DNA from: Myxococcales bacterium
GTDB lineage: Bacteria; Myxococcota_A; Polyangia; Polyangiales; Polyangiaceae
Reading direction: 5' to 3'
Length of the DNA stretch: 64,000 bases
Assembly (NCBI GenBank): GCA_016720545.1
Contig: JADKKK010000007.1
Span: 186,001 to 250,000 of the forward strand
Part shown: positions 25,109 through 33,447 of the stretch, one piece after another
Position numbering within the stretch: position 1 is the stretch's first letter
Layout of the letters: each line of letters begins with the position of its first letter
Made by a program: the position numbers and the translations under genes
The notes under the pieces: generated by a model
Seen by the model: only the letters and a program-made list of their open reading frames with translations
Databases searched by the model: none
Told to the model about the DNA's origin: nothing

Positions 25109-25684
25109 TTGCCCGATGTCCTCGCCCAGCCCGTGCTCGTCCTGAATCGAAACTACGCCCCCGTGCAGCTCACCACGGCGAAGCGGGGCATGGTGCTGCT
25201 CTACGGCGGCGCGGCCCACGCGCTCGACGAGTCGGGAGCCCCATGCGACTTCGACTCCTGGCGTCGGCTGCCGGTGCGCCAGGACGACGACGCCATCCCG
25301 ATCGTCGGCGGCGCCCTGCGCGTGCCGCGCGTGCTGCACCTCGTGGAGTACGATCGCGCGCCACGGCTCCGGCTCCGGCTCACGCGGAAGAACCTCATGC
25401 TCCGCGACGAGCAGCAGTGCCAATACTGCCTGAAGCGCCCGCCGCTCCGCGATCTCAACATCGACCACGTGCAGGCCCGCTCGCGCGGCGGCCAGGACAC
25501 CTGGGAGAACCTCGTGATCGCCTGCCGCCCATGCAACCTGAAGAAGGGCTGGCGGACCCCGGAGGAGGCCGGCATGAAGCTCGCGCGCCGCCCCGCGCGC
25601 CCGCGCTGGGCCCTCGCCGCGCACCTCGCCATGTCCACGGCGGCGCACTTCCCCGAGTGGGAGCCCTACCTCGCGACCGGCTGA
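25109..25684 (+). CDS. HNH endonuclease domain protein
   Basis: 191 residues from a TTG start preceded by GAGG at suitable spacing; no better start is in frame. The HNH core reads CQYCLKRPPLRDLNIDHV, then RSRGGQDTWENLVIACRPCN, with the two zinc Cys pairs (C-x2-C, C-x2-C) and the catalytic His of D-H-V and Asn. The N-terminal part (VLVLNRNYAPVQLTTAKRGM) is typical of a large family of chromosomal HNH proteins in bacteria whose role is unknown. No restriction or phage genes are adjacent, so a housekeeping repair-type function seems more likely than defence. Confidence 0.9.
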   Translation: MPDVLAQPVLVLNRNYAPVQLTTAKRGMVLLYGGAAHALDESGAPCDFDSWRRLPVRQDDDAIPIVGGALRVPRVLHLVEYDRAPRLRLRLTRKNLMLRDEQQCQYCLKRPPLRDLNIDHVQARSRGGQDTWENLVIACRPCNLKKGWRTPEEAGMKLARRPARPRWALAAHLAMSTAAHFPEWEPYLATG

Positions 25685-25725
25685 CCGCTCGCCACGACCC
25701 GCAAACGAGAGCGCGGGACGGGCTT

Positions 25726-26304
25726 CTACGGGACGAGCCCGGCGTCGCGGGCTGCGCGGAACTGCTCCATGTTTCGGCGGAAATTCCACTTGTAGCCGCT
25801 CGGCGTCTCGAAGCCTTTGGTGCTCGCGGGAAAGTGAAGGGACTTGACCACTTCGACCAGGCACTTGCCGACCGCGTCGTCGCCGACGTTGGTCTGCGCC
25901 GGGTCGACCGCCACGTTGGTGACCGCGCCCTTCGTGTCGATCGTCCACGAGACGCGGACGTCGCCCTCGATCTTCGGGTCCTTCGACGCGACCTTGTCGT
26001 AGCAGGCGCGGGTGTCGGCCTTGCGGGCCTTCACGGCCGCGTCGATGTCGGCGGCGCCCCGGCCGTCGGTGGAGCGCTTGGGCTCGAGCTTCGTCCCGAG
26101 CCCCGCGTCGGCCTCGAGCTGGGTCGTGGTGGTGGGCGGGCTCGTGGGCTCGGCGGCAGGCGCGGACGCAGACCCCGAAGCGGCGGCAGAGGTCGCGGCG
26201 GCCGGGCCGTCGGGTGCCTTGGGCGGCGCCCCGCAGGCGGCAGCCGCGAGCACGACCCCCGAGGGCAACAGAAGGGACGCGAGGGCGAGGCGCACGGTCG
26301 ACAT
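25726..26304 (-). CDS. AgmX/PglI C-terminal domain lipoprotein
   Basis: 192 residues. Leader with lipobox AAAC (Cys24), then an Ala/Ser/Pro-rich spacer. The C-terminal 100 residues match the AgmX/PglI C-terminal domain: RACYDKVASKDPKIEGDVRV, then SWTIDTKGAVTNVAVDPAQT and CLVEVVKSLHFP, with the two conserved Cys. The domain is TonB-C-like and occurs in gliding and other envelope proteins of Myxococcota. It converges with the HNH gene and is divergent from the next lipoprotein. No motility genes are seen. Confidence 0.85.
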   Translation of the reverse strand: MSTVRLALASLLLPSGVVLAAAACGAPPKAPDGPAAATSAAASGSASAPAAEPTSPPTTTTQLEADAGLGTKLEPKRSTDGRGAADIDAAVKARKADTRACYDKVASKDPKIEGDVRVSWTIDTKGAVTNVAVDPAQTNVGDDAVGKCLVEVVKSLHFPASTKGFETPSGYKWNFRRNMEQFRAARDAGLVP

Positions 26305-26380
26305 GCCCCCAAAGCTACCCGAGTTTCAGGGCGCGCGCGCGGGCCTCGACGCCCCCCTGCGGCCGTGCCACCCTCCGCGC

Positions 26381-26893
26381 GTGCCGCTCCTGTCACGCAC
26401 GCGCTCGCCTCGCTCGCCACGCCTGGCCGTCGAGCTCGCATTTGGCCTGCTGATCGCCGCGGCGCTCGGCGCGACCACGGTCGCGTGCCGCGAAGACGTT
26501 CCGCCGGCACAGCCCTGCCGCAACGTGCCCGACGGCGGCTGCCCGCGCTCGCGCGGGGTCGCGTGCGAAGACCCCACGTGCAAGGCCGTGTATCTCTGCC
26601 GCGAGGACAACACCTGGGAGCTCGAGAAGCTCTGCCCCGAGCGCGAGGCCTCCGCAGGCCCCGTAGCGCCACCGCCGGACGCCGCGATCTCGCCTCGCGA
26701 CGCCGGGTTCGTGCTGCCGCCGGGCGCCTCGGGCGGGCCAGGGTGCCGCACGCTCCAGCCCCCCGATTGCCCGCTCGCGACCGGCTTCGCGTGCTCGACA
26801 GGCTGCTGCGGGTGCGAGGATCTGTTCGTGTGCGAGAGCGGCGGCTGGACTCCCTGGGGCTCCTGCGGCGACGCTGGACCCGAGCCGCGCTGA
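26381..26893 (+). CDS. Cys-rich lipoprotein
   Basis: 170 residues from the GTG at 26381. The leader LAVELAFGLLIAAALGATTVAC ends in a lipobox (read here in two parts: hydrophobic core, then TTVAC). The mature protein has two Cys-rich halves, one with CRNVPDGGCPRSRGVACEDP and one with CSTGCCGCEDLFVCESGGW, separated by a Pro/Asp linker. The even number of closely spaced Cys suggests disulfide-bonded knots on the cell surface. An upstream in-frame extension lies antisense to the AgmX-type gene and was rejected. No family recognised. Confidence 0.7.
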   Translation: MPLLSRTRSPRSPRLAVELAFGLLIAAALGATTVACREDVPPAQPCRNVPDGGCPRSRGVACEDPTCKAVYLCREDNTWELEKLCPEREASAGPVAPPPDAAISPRDAGFVLPPGASGGPGCRTLQPPDCPLATGFACSTGCCGCEDLFVCESGGWTPWGSCGDAGPEPR

Positions 26894-26915
26894 GCCCCGC
26901 GCGCCCGAGCTGTCG

Positions 26916-27227
26916 CTACAGCGCCCCGAGCGCGGACTCGAGCTCGCCCTGGGCGTGGCTATTGCCAGTCTTGCGAGCCCAGCCGATGCCCTCCTCGAGC
27001 CACGCGCGGGCCTCGTCTTTGCGGTTGGCCTCCTGAAGGAGCTGACCGCACATGAGGTACATGGCCACGTAGTCGGGCTTCTTCGCTTTGAGCTCGCCGA
27101 ACACCCGCAGCGAGTCGTCGACCCGGCCCGCGCTCCGGTACTCCATCGCGAGGCCGTAGTACGCCATCGGGTCGTCGGTGCCCTTCTGGAGGAGACCCTC
27201 GAGGAAGAGGAGGCGCTTCGTGCTCAT
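26916..27227 (-). CDS. small TPR protein
   Basis: 103 residues from the ATG at 27227. It comprises about two and a half tetratricopeptide repeats: MAYYGLAMEYRSAGRVDDSL, then RVFGELKAKKPDYVAMYLMC and GQLLQEANRKDEARAWLEEG. There is no signal peptide, so it is probably a cytoplasmic protein-interaction module. The partner is unknown. Similar short TPR proteins are common in Myxococcota. Confidence 0.8.
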   Translation of the reverse strand: MSTKRLLFLEGLLQKGTDDPMAYYGLAMEYRSAGRVDDSLRVFGELKAKKPDYVAMYLMCGQLLQEANRKDEARAWLEEGIGWARKTGNSHAQGELESALGAL

Positions 27228-27301
27228 GGGCGCTCCTCTAGCACGAACGCGAGGCGCCGATCGCGAGGGCCCTCGTCGCCCGCGCGGTCGATGAGCGGAA
27301 C

Positions 27302-29521
27302 CTATTCGGTGCTCTGATTCGGCTTCGGCACCGCCGACCGCAGGATGGCCCCGTGGGTGCCGCCGACCCAGAGGTTGCCGAGCGGTGACACGGACGCCGA
27401 GAGGAAGACGGGGTCGAACGCGAGCTTCGCCGGCTCGAGGGTCCGCCCGTTCCAATGAACGAGGCGAGGCCCGCCCGCGTCGACTACCGAAAAGCCCACT
27501 ATCCACACGTCCGAGGCGTTCACGCCGACGATGTTCCGAATCGACAGCTTCGCTCCCACGGGGCCCACCTGCGTGCACGTCGTGCCCGAAATGTGGAACA
27601 GCGTCGACTCGGCGTCCACGGTCCACGCCTCGTCCCGCGCCTTGTCCCCGAGAGCGAGGACAGGGCCGTACCACGTCCGATCGTGCGTCGTGGGTGGGCG
27701 ACCTGGGCACACGATCGTGTCGGTGCGTGCCCCCTCACGTCGATAGATGTCGAACCCGGTGGCCCACACGACGCCGCCCGCCGCCGAGAGACCGCCGAAC
27801 TGCTCGTTCAAAGAGAACGGGGCACCGACGCTCGCCCAAGCCGTCCCGTCCCATCGATAGAGTCGCGGGGTGAGCGCGCCGCTCGTCGTGGTCTCGTGGC
27901 CAATGGCCCAGAGGGCATCAGGGCCGTCTTTCGCCAGCAGCGACACACGCGCGCCCGCGCCAACGGAGAAGGTCGTCCACTGGCCGGCCTTCCAGCGCGA
28001 CACCCGCCCGGTTTCGTTTGTCGCCGAGTCCAGAGTACCCGTGAACCACAGGCTGTCCTTCAAGGCGACCATCACGCTGCCGGCTGGCGCGCGGAACCCT
28101 TCGGCCCACGCGCGTCCGTCGTAGTGTCGTGCTTGGTAGGTCCCCTCGGTGTGCTCCACCGCCCACACGTCGTCGTCCGAGAGCGCGTCCATCGCCAGGA
28201 CCTGCTCTCCGCTGCCCCGCCCCTCTCTGCGCACCCACATGGCGTCGAGCGCGCGCGCTGGAGGGGTCGAACGGCCCCGCGTGTACACTTGGCCACCCGT
28301 CCCCACCGCGTACCGTGTGCTGCGCGTGGAGCCTAGGATGAGAGGGGCCCCGTCTACCGGCAAGGCCGTGTTGGTCCACACTCCATCTTGTTGCCAGTCG
28401 ACGGTCCCCCACGAGCGACACCCCATCGACCAACACCACGGGCCGGAGTCGACGAGGGGCGGGTCCCAGCCATAGATGCCCGGGGACGGGTCGTAAGTGA
28501 CCGAGCGGCCGTGCGGGAGAATATCGCCCGCGGCGTAGATCGGCCGCGGGGGGACGCTCGTGACGATGGAGCCGCTCCCCTCCAAGGTGGCGATCTCCCG
28601 GCGGAGATGCCCCCCCTCCGCACGGAATACGTCTCGAATCACCTGAACGCCGTTCACGTTCTGGATTCGTGTCGGCGCCATCCCGGTCCCTCGCGAGACC
28701 TCGGCGAGACCTCCGCTCTTCGGAAATGGCCGAATTTCGGCCCACGCCGCGCCTCCCTCGGTCCACCGGAAGACGCGGCCGGCGCGGGTCAAGACCCAGA
28801 CCGACAGCACGTCCTCGGCGCTCAAAGAAGCGCTGGCGTCGAGCGTCTCGTCGACCGTCGCGCCGCTGCCGCTCGCGAGCGGGAGCGCGGGGAGCACGAG
28901 GCGCGGCTCGAGGTCGGCGTCGACGAGGACGACGCTCGCCGGATCGTGCGCCTTCGAGAGGACCCCAACGACGCCCAGCCTCGGCACGTCCGCGGAGCGG
29001 AGCGCGCCTATCGCGTAGGCGCCGCTGCTCGGATGCACCTGGAAGGCCCCGTCGCGGAGGCGCAGCACGGTCGTCGCGCCGAAGGGTTCGGCCGGCGTCT
29101 TCGGGCGATGGAAGAACGCGTACACGTTGTCCGCTCCGGTGCCCCACACGAGCGCGTCGTCGAAGTCCCCGTCGAGCCGAAACTGCGCCTTCTGGCTCAC
29201 GCCGTCCCAGCGCACGATCTCTCCGCGGCGCGAGACGGACCATATGCCGTTATCGGTGTTGCTGGCCCAAGCGGAGACCAGCGTGTTGCGCGTGGACTCC
29301 GTATTGGCCCAGCAGAGCGTGCCCGTGGGACAAGGCATGAGCGACGCCGAGGGGGGAGGCGCGGGCGAGGAGCTCGTCGTCTCGGGCTCCGCGCTCGTGG
29401 CCGTCGGGGGCAATCGAACGTCCGTCGTGGGAGGTGCGTCCCCGATGTTGAGAGTCGACCCACATCCGACGACGAGCCACGCGGCGAACGCGAAGAGTGA
29501 AGTGTGAGAGTGCGTCTTCAT
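27302..29521 (-). CDS. large lipoprotein, paralogue A of a tandem pair
   Basis: 739 residues from the ATG at 29521 (MKTHSHTSLFAFAAW...), with the lipobox VVGC at about residue 20. A Thr/Pro-rich linker is followed by a long beta-rich region with many repeated phrases of the propeller type, such as DNVYAFFHRPKTPAEPFGAT, DDDVWAVEHTEGTYQARHYD, VWATGFDIYRREGARTD and NLWVGGTHGAILRS. This suggests a beta-propeller with ligand unknown. It shares the order of nearly every segment with the gene at 29782-32028 and an almost identical upstream leader, so the pair is a recent tandem duplication. Two Cys-containing segments are conserved (CPTGTLCWANTESTRN). Confidence 0.8.
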   Translation of the reverse strand: MKTHSHTSLFAFAAWLVVGCGSTLNIGDAPPTTDVRLPPTATSAEPETTSSSPAPPPSASLMPCPTGTLCWANTESTRNTLVSAWASNTDNGIWSVSRRGEIVRWDGVSQKAQFRLDGDFDDALVWGTGADNVYAFFHRPKTPAEPFGATTVLRLRDGAFQVHPSSGAYAIGALRSADVPRLGVVGVLSKAHDPASVVLVDADLEPRLVLPALPLASGSGATVDETLDASASLSAEDVLSVWVLTRAGRVFRWTEGGAAWAEIRPFPKSGGLAEVSRGTGMAPTRIQNVNGVQVIRDVFRAEGGHLRREIATLEGSGSIVTSVPPRPIYAAGDILPHGRSVTYDPSPGIYGWDPPLVDSGPWCWSMGCRSWGTVDWQQDGVWTNTALPVDGAPLILGSTRSTRYAVGTGGQVYTRGRSTPPARALDAMWVRREGRGSGEQVLAMDALSDDDVWAVEHTEGTYQARHYDGRAWAEGFRAPAGSVMVALKDSLWFTGTLDSATNETGRVSRWKAGQWTTFSVGAGARVSLLAKDGPDALWAIGHETTTSGALTPRLYRWDGTAWASVGAPFSLNEQFGGLSAAGGVVWATGFDIYRREGARTDTIVCPGRPPTTHDRTWYGPVLALGDKARDEAWTVDAESTLFHISGTTCTQVGPVGAKLSIRNIVGVNASDVWIVGFSVVDAGGPRLVHWNGRTLEPAKLAFDPVFLSASVSPLGNLWVGGTHGAILRSAVPKPNQSTE

Positions 29522-29575
29522 ATTCCCTTGTTCGCGGCTCCGGTCCGTTTCCGTCACGCCAGGAGAACGATTTTG
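29522..29575 (-). promoter_or_regulatory. conserved upstream leader of lipoprotein A
   Basis: About 54 bp directly before the start codon are nearly identical to 32029-32082 upstream of paralogue B, including ttcccttgttcgcgg and ggtccgtttccgtcac. Such conservation in non-coding DNA suggests a promoter/RBS unit copied with the gene and possibly still selected. Confidence 0.6.
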
Positions 29576-29696
29576 TACGACCGCGAGGCGCCCATCTCGC
29601 ACCCCGCGGTCGATGAGCGGAGCCGTAGAGCACCGATCAGGTTGAAGGACCGAGGATTTCGCTGGGTTAGCAAGCATCGCTAGGAGCGACGACGAC

Positions 29697-29712
29697 GGAT
29701 ACTATCGTATCC
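29697..29712. promoter_or_regulatory. inverted repeat between the lipoprotein paralogues
   Basis: GGATAC-TATC-GTATCC, a perfect 6-bp inverted repeat with a 4-nt spacer, lies in the 260-bp gap between the paralogues. It could be an operator or a small hairpin; it does not have a U-run and so is not a standard terminator. Confidence 0.35.
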
Positions 29713-29781
29713 GAGGAGGAGCGACAACGCGAGGCGCCGCTAAACCTGCGAAAGCCGACGGGATTCAACCTGTTCGGTGCT

Positions 29782-32028
29782 CTAGTTCGGTTTCGGCACC
29801 GCCGACCGCAGGATGGCCCCGTGAGTGCCGCCGACCCAGAGGGTGCCGAGCGGTGACACCGACGCCGAGACGAACCTGGGGTCGACCGCGAGCTTCGCGG
29901 GCTCGAGGGTCCGACCGTTCCAACGGAAGAGGCGAGGTTCGGTCCGGTCTCGAGTCGGGTTGCCGTTCGAGGGAACCGTCGTCGTGGCCACTACCCAGGC
30001 GTCCGAGGCGCGGACACCGACGACGTTTCGAATACTCAGCTGTTCCCCGGGAGGGGTCCCCACCACCATGCACCTCGTGCCCGCAATGTGGAGCAGGGCG
30101 GTCTCCCGCGCCCCCGGCGTCGGCAGGGACGCCACGACCCACGCCTCGTCCCCGACAGCGAAGACCGCGGAATACGCGGTGCCCGTTGGCAGGCTAGAGC
30201 ACACGATCGTGTCGGTGCGAGCTCCCTCACGTCGATAGATGGCGTCCCCCGTTGCCCACACCACACCGCCCGCCGCCGCGAGGCCGCGGATGTCCTCGTT
30301 CGGAGCAAACGGGCTGCCCAAGTCAGACCAAGCTGTCCCGTCCCATCGATGGAGCCGCGCGACCCGAACGCCGCCCCCCGCCGGCGACGATTGGCTCACG
30401 GCCCACAGCGAGTCCGGGCCGTCTTTCGCCAGTCGCGACACCGGCGCGCCAAGGGAGAAGGTGGTCCAGCCTCCCCCCTTCCAGCGGGACAAGACCTCGG
30501 AATTCTTGAACCACACGCTGTCCTTCAAGGCGACCATCGTGTCGCCGGGCGGCGCCTCATCAACCCCTTCCACAAAGCGGCTGGGTGCCCCGCTGCGACC
30601 TGGCGCAACAACCCCTTCGGACCAGGTGCGCCCGTCGTAGTGCCGTGCTCGGTGGGTCCCCTCGCGGGACTCCAACGCCCACACGTCGTCATCCGCGAGC
30701 GCGTCGATCGCAAAGACTCGGTCCGAGGGGCTCCGCCCCTCTCTGCGCACCCAATTGGCATCGATCGAGCCATTCGGCGTAGAAAGCCGAGTGTACAACT
30801 GGCCCCCCGTACCTACCGTGTGAAGCCCGCCGGATTCGTCGCCCAGGACAAACCCTGCGTCAATCGGAAGTTCGAACCTGGTCCAAACATTGTCCCATTG
30901 CGAGAGGATGGTTCCCCACCAGCCGCACCCCAAACCACCACAACTCCCGCCCGCGCCCACGAATCGAGCGCCTCCGTATCCGGGTGTTACCGACCGGCCG
31001 TGCGGAAGGATTTCTTCTGGTTGGACCCCTCGTGGAATGCTCGTGACGACGGAGCCGCTCCCCTCCAACGTGGCGACCGCTCGATGACCATAGCCGAGGT
31101 CGATGTTCCCGGTCCTCGTGAGCCATGTGTCTCGAATCACCTGGACTCCTTCCCCTCGGGTCGCGATCCCGGTCCCGCGCGAGAGTTCGGAATACTCGCC
31201 GGGACCGACGCTCGTCGGAGGAAAGGGCCTGATCTCGTCCCACGCCGCGCCTCCCTCGGTCCATCGAAAGACCCGCCCGGTCTTCGTCAAGACCCACACG
31301 GACAGCACGTTGACGGCGTTCACCGAAGCGGTGGCGTCGAAGGTCTCGTCGACCCTCGCGGCGAGCTCGCTCGCGATCGGGAGCGCGGGGAGCACGAGCT
31401 GCGGCTTGAGGTCGGCGTCGACGAGGGCGACGCTCGCCGGATCGTTGGCCTTCGAGAGGACGGCGACGATGCCGAGCTTCGGCACCTGGACGGGGCGAAG
31501 CGCGCCGATCGCGTAAGCGCCGCTGCTCGCGTGCACTTGAAAGGCCCCGTCGTGGAAGCGCACGACGGTCGTCGCGCCGAAGGGTTCGGCGGGCGTCTTC
31601 GCGCGGTGAAAGAACGCGTAGACGTTGTCCGCCGCGGTGCCCAACACGAGCGCGTCGTCGAACGTCCCGTCGATCCGAAACCGCAGCGTCTGGTAGACGC
31701 CGTCCCAGTGAAGAATCTCCCCGTGGCGCGTGACGGACCACACGCTGCGCGCCGCGTCGGAGGCCCAGGTGGAGACCAGGTCGTTTCGCGTGGACTCGGT
31801 GTTGGCCCAACAGAGCGTGCCCGTGGCACAAGGCACGAGTGACGATGAAGAGGGAGGCGCGGGCGAGGAGCTCGTCGGTGCCGGCGTCGGCTCGGGTGAA
31901 GCGGTCGTGCCCGTGGGCGCCGTGGGCGCCGGCGTAGGCTCGGGGTCTCCGATGTTGAGGTTCGACCCACATCCGACGACGAGCCAAGCGGCGAGCGCGA
32001 AGAGTGACGTGTGAGAGTGCTTCTTCAT
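29782..32028 (-). CDS. large lipoprotein, paralogue B of a tandem pair
   Basis: 748 residues from the ATG at 32028 (MKKHSHTSLFALAAW...), lipobox VVGC at about residue 20, then a Thr/Pro/Ala linker. The remaining 660 residues parallel paralogue A segment by segment (for example CATGTLCWANTESTRNDLVS, VDETFDATASVNAVNVLSVW, DDDVWALESREGTHRARHYD and TLWVGGTHGAILRS). The differences are spread throughout, with a longer loop near MVALKDSVWFKNSEV. It is downstream of the ECF sigma operon on the same strand, and its 3' end resembles that of paralogue A, including the sequence just past the stop. Confidence 0.8.
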   Translation of the reverse strand: MKKHSHTSLFALAAWLVVGCGSNLNIGDPEPTPAPTAPTGTTASPEPTPAPTSSSPAPPSSSSLVPCATGTLCWANTESTRNDLVSTWASDAARSVWSVTRHGEILHWDGVYQTLRFRIDGTFDDALVLGTAADNVYAFFHRAKTPAEPFGATTVVRFHDGAFQVHASSGAYAIGALRPVQVPKLGIVAVLSKANDPASVALVDADLKPQLVLPALPIASELAARVDETFDATASVNAVNVLSVWVLTKTGRVFRWTEGGAAWDEIRPFPPTSVGPGEYSELSRGTGIATRGEGVQVIRDTWLTRTGNIDLGYGHRAVATLEGSGSVVTSIPRGVQPEEILPHGRSVTPGYGGARFVGAGGSCGGLGCGWWGTILSQWDNVWTRFELPIDAGFVLGDESGGLHTVGTGGQLYTRLSTPNGSIDANWVRREGRSPSDRVFAIDALADDDVWALESREGTHRARHYDGRTWSEGVVAPGRSGAPSRFVEGVDEAPPGDTMVALKDSVWFKNSEVLSRWKGGGWTTFSLGAPVSRLAKDGPDSLWAVSQSSPAGGGVRVARLHRWDGTAWSDLGSPFAPNEDIRGLAAAGGVVWATGDAIYRREGARTDTIVCSSLPTGTAYSAVFAVGDEAWVVASLPTPGARETALLHIAGTRCMVVGTPPGEQLSIRNVVGVRASDAWVVATTTVPSNGNPTRDRTEPRLFRWNGRTLEPAKLAVDPRFVSASVSPLGTLWVGGTHGAILRSAVPKPN

Positions 32029-32082
32029 ATTCCCTTGTTCGCGGCACCGGTCCGTTTCCGTCACGACACGAGAACGATTTTG
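32029..32082 (-). promoter_or_regulatory. conserved upstream leader of lipoprotein B
   Basis: Counterpart of 29522-29575. It lies between the stop of the anti-sigma-like gene (32088) and the lipoprotein start, so the duplicated unit carries its own leader and is probably transcribed separately from the sigma operon. Confidence 0.55.
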
Positions 32083-32087
32083 CGTGG

Positions 32088-32903
32088 TCACCGGGGAAGC
32101 TCTCGGAGCAGGGCGTCGATGCGGCCGCGCAGGATGCTCTGGGGATAGGCCGCGAGGAACGCCTCGCCCCGTCGGCGAGCGTCGGCGGTGTGGCCGCCTG
32201 CCGCGAGACCTTGAACCTCGAGCGCGTCACGCTCCTCGGCGAGCTGCCCCTTCGGGAATCGCTGTCGGTGCGCGCGCACGGCCTCGAGCGACGACACCCA
32301 GTCCCGCCGGCCCAAGGCCACGCGGCCTCGCTCGAGGAGACCGCGCTCCTCGTCGAGGAGGGTCTGCGGCCGCGCGCTCGGCTCGGGCGCGGGTCGTGCG
32401 AGCGGAGGTGCGGGCGGCGCTGCCGTCAGTGCCGTCGGTGCGAGCGCGACGCCACTCGAGCTCGCGGCAGGCGGGGCGTGGGCGGACACGACCGCCCGCG
32501 CGGGGGCGCTCGAGGGCGCGGGGCTCGCGGTGCCCGGTGGCGCCAGCTGCACGACGGGCGGCGCCGGTTCCGGCGACCGCACCGAGAGCACGACGGGCGT
32601 GGGCTCGAGGGGAGGCGCGAGCGGCATGGGCTTGGGTCCAAGTGTAGCGTAGCCGGCGGCGCCCACCACCAGGCCCAAGGCGAACATGCCGCCCAGGCGA
32701 ACGAGCCCGCTCGGCGCGGCGGACGCGCCGGACGCCGGGAGCGGCGGAGCGGGCGCTCGAGGCGACGGGTCCGCCCCCGCCGTCGGCGCGATCGCGGCCT
32801 CGAGGTTCTTGCGGACGGCCTCGAGGCGCGCGGCGTCCACGGCGGGGGCGTCCCGCTCCGGAGCGAGCAGCGCCGCGAGCGCGGGGTCGAGCTCGTCGTC
32901 CAT
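32088..32903 (-). CDS. single-pass membrane protein coupled to the ECF sigma factor (putative anti-sigma)
   Basis: 271 residues from the ATG at 32903, overlapping the sigma factor stop (ATGA). An acidic N-terminal segment (MDDELDPALAALLAPERDAP, then EAVRKNLEAAIAP) precedes one TM helix (LGGMFALGLVVGAAGYATLG, about 75-95). A Pro/Ala-rich stretch and a C-terminal TPR-like helical region (LERGRVALGRRDWVSSLEAV, RFPKGQLAEERDALEVQ) follow. The layout is typical of Myxococcota sigma-operon partners; the cytoplasmic N-terminus would bind the sigma factor. The binding role is inferred from gene order. Confidence 0.75.
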   Translation of the reverse strand: MDDELDPALAALLAPERDAPAVDAARLEAVRKNLEAAIAPTAGADPSPRAPAPPLPASGASAAPSGLVRLGGMFALGLVVGAAGYATLGPKPMPLAPPLEPTPVVLSVRSPEPAPPVVQLAPPGTASPAPSSAPARAVVSAHAPPAASSSGVALAPTALTAAPPAPPLARPAPEPSARPQTLLDEERGLLERGRVALGRRDWVSSLEAVRAHRQRFPKGQLAEERDALEVQGLAAGGHTADARRRGEAFLAAYPQSILRGRIDALLRELPR

Positions 32904-33409
32904 CACGCCGCACCTCCCGTCGTGACGTCCTTCGCGGTGAGCGCGGCCGCCAGATCCGCGCGAGCGAGCCTGAGGCGAGAATAGGCGGTGTTCAGGGGAA
33001 TGCCGAGCGCGTGGGCGATCTCGGGGATCGACTGTCCGTCGATGTCCTTGAGGATGAGCACCGCGCGGCGGTGGACCTCCACGTTCGCGAGGGCCTCGCG
33101 GACGCGCGCGCGCGCCTCCGCCCCCTCGAGCGCCTCGTGCGGTCCCGCCTCGGTCGAAGGCGCGTCGCTCTCGACGAGCAGCTCGCGGTTTCTCCCGCTC
33201 TTCCGGCGGTGCCGAAGGCAGACCCGGTACGCGATGGCGAACACCCAGGGGCGAAAAGGTCTGCTCTGATCGTAGTCCTCGAAGAGCGCATGGACCGTCA
33301 TGAACACCTCCTGGACGAGGTCGTCGCGGTGGTGGTTGGGCACGCCGAGCCGGGCAAGTGAATGAAAGACATAGGAGGCGTGCTCGTCGAAGATCCGGCG
33401 GAAATCCAT
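32903..33409 (-). CDS. ECF RNA polymerase sigma factor
   Basis: 168 residues from the ATG at 33409. Region 2 is FRRIFDEHASYVFHSLARLG, with HHRDDLVQEVFMTVHALFED. Region 4 is HRRAVLILKDIDGQSIPEIA followed by HALGIPLNTAYSRLRLAR. It has no extra C-terminal domain. It lies between an outer-membrane-type gene (39 bp upstream) and the putative anti-sigma gene (overlapping). A longer N-terminus would run into the leader. Confidence 0.9.
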   Translation of the reverse strand: MDFRRIFDEHASYVFHSLARLGVPNHHRDDLVQEVFMTVHALFEDYDQSRPFRPWVFAIAYRVCLRHRRKSGRNRELLVESDAPSTEAGPHEALEGAEARARVREALANVEVHRRAVLILKDIDGQSIPEIAHALGIPLNTAYSRLRLARADLAAALTAKDVTTGGAA

Positions 33410-33447
33410 GCTTCCCGAGCGACATTCGCCCTCTAGGGGAGGATCCG

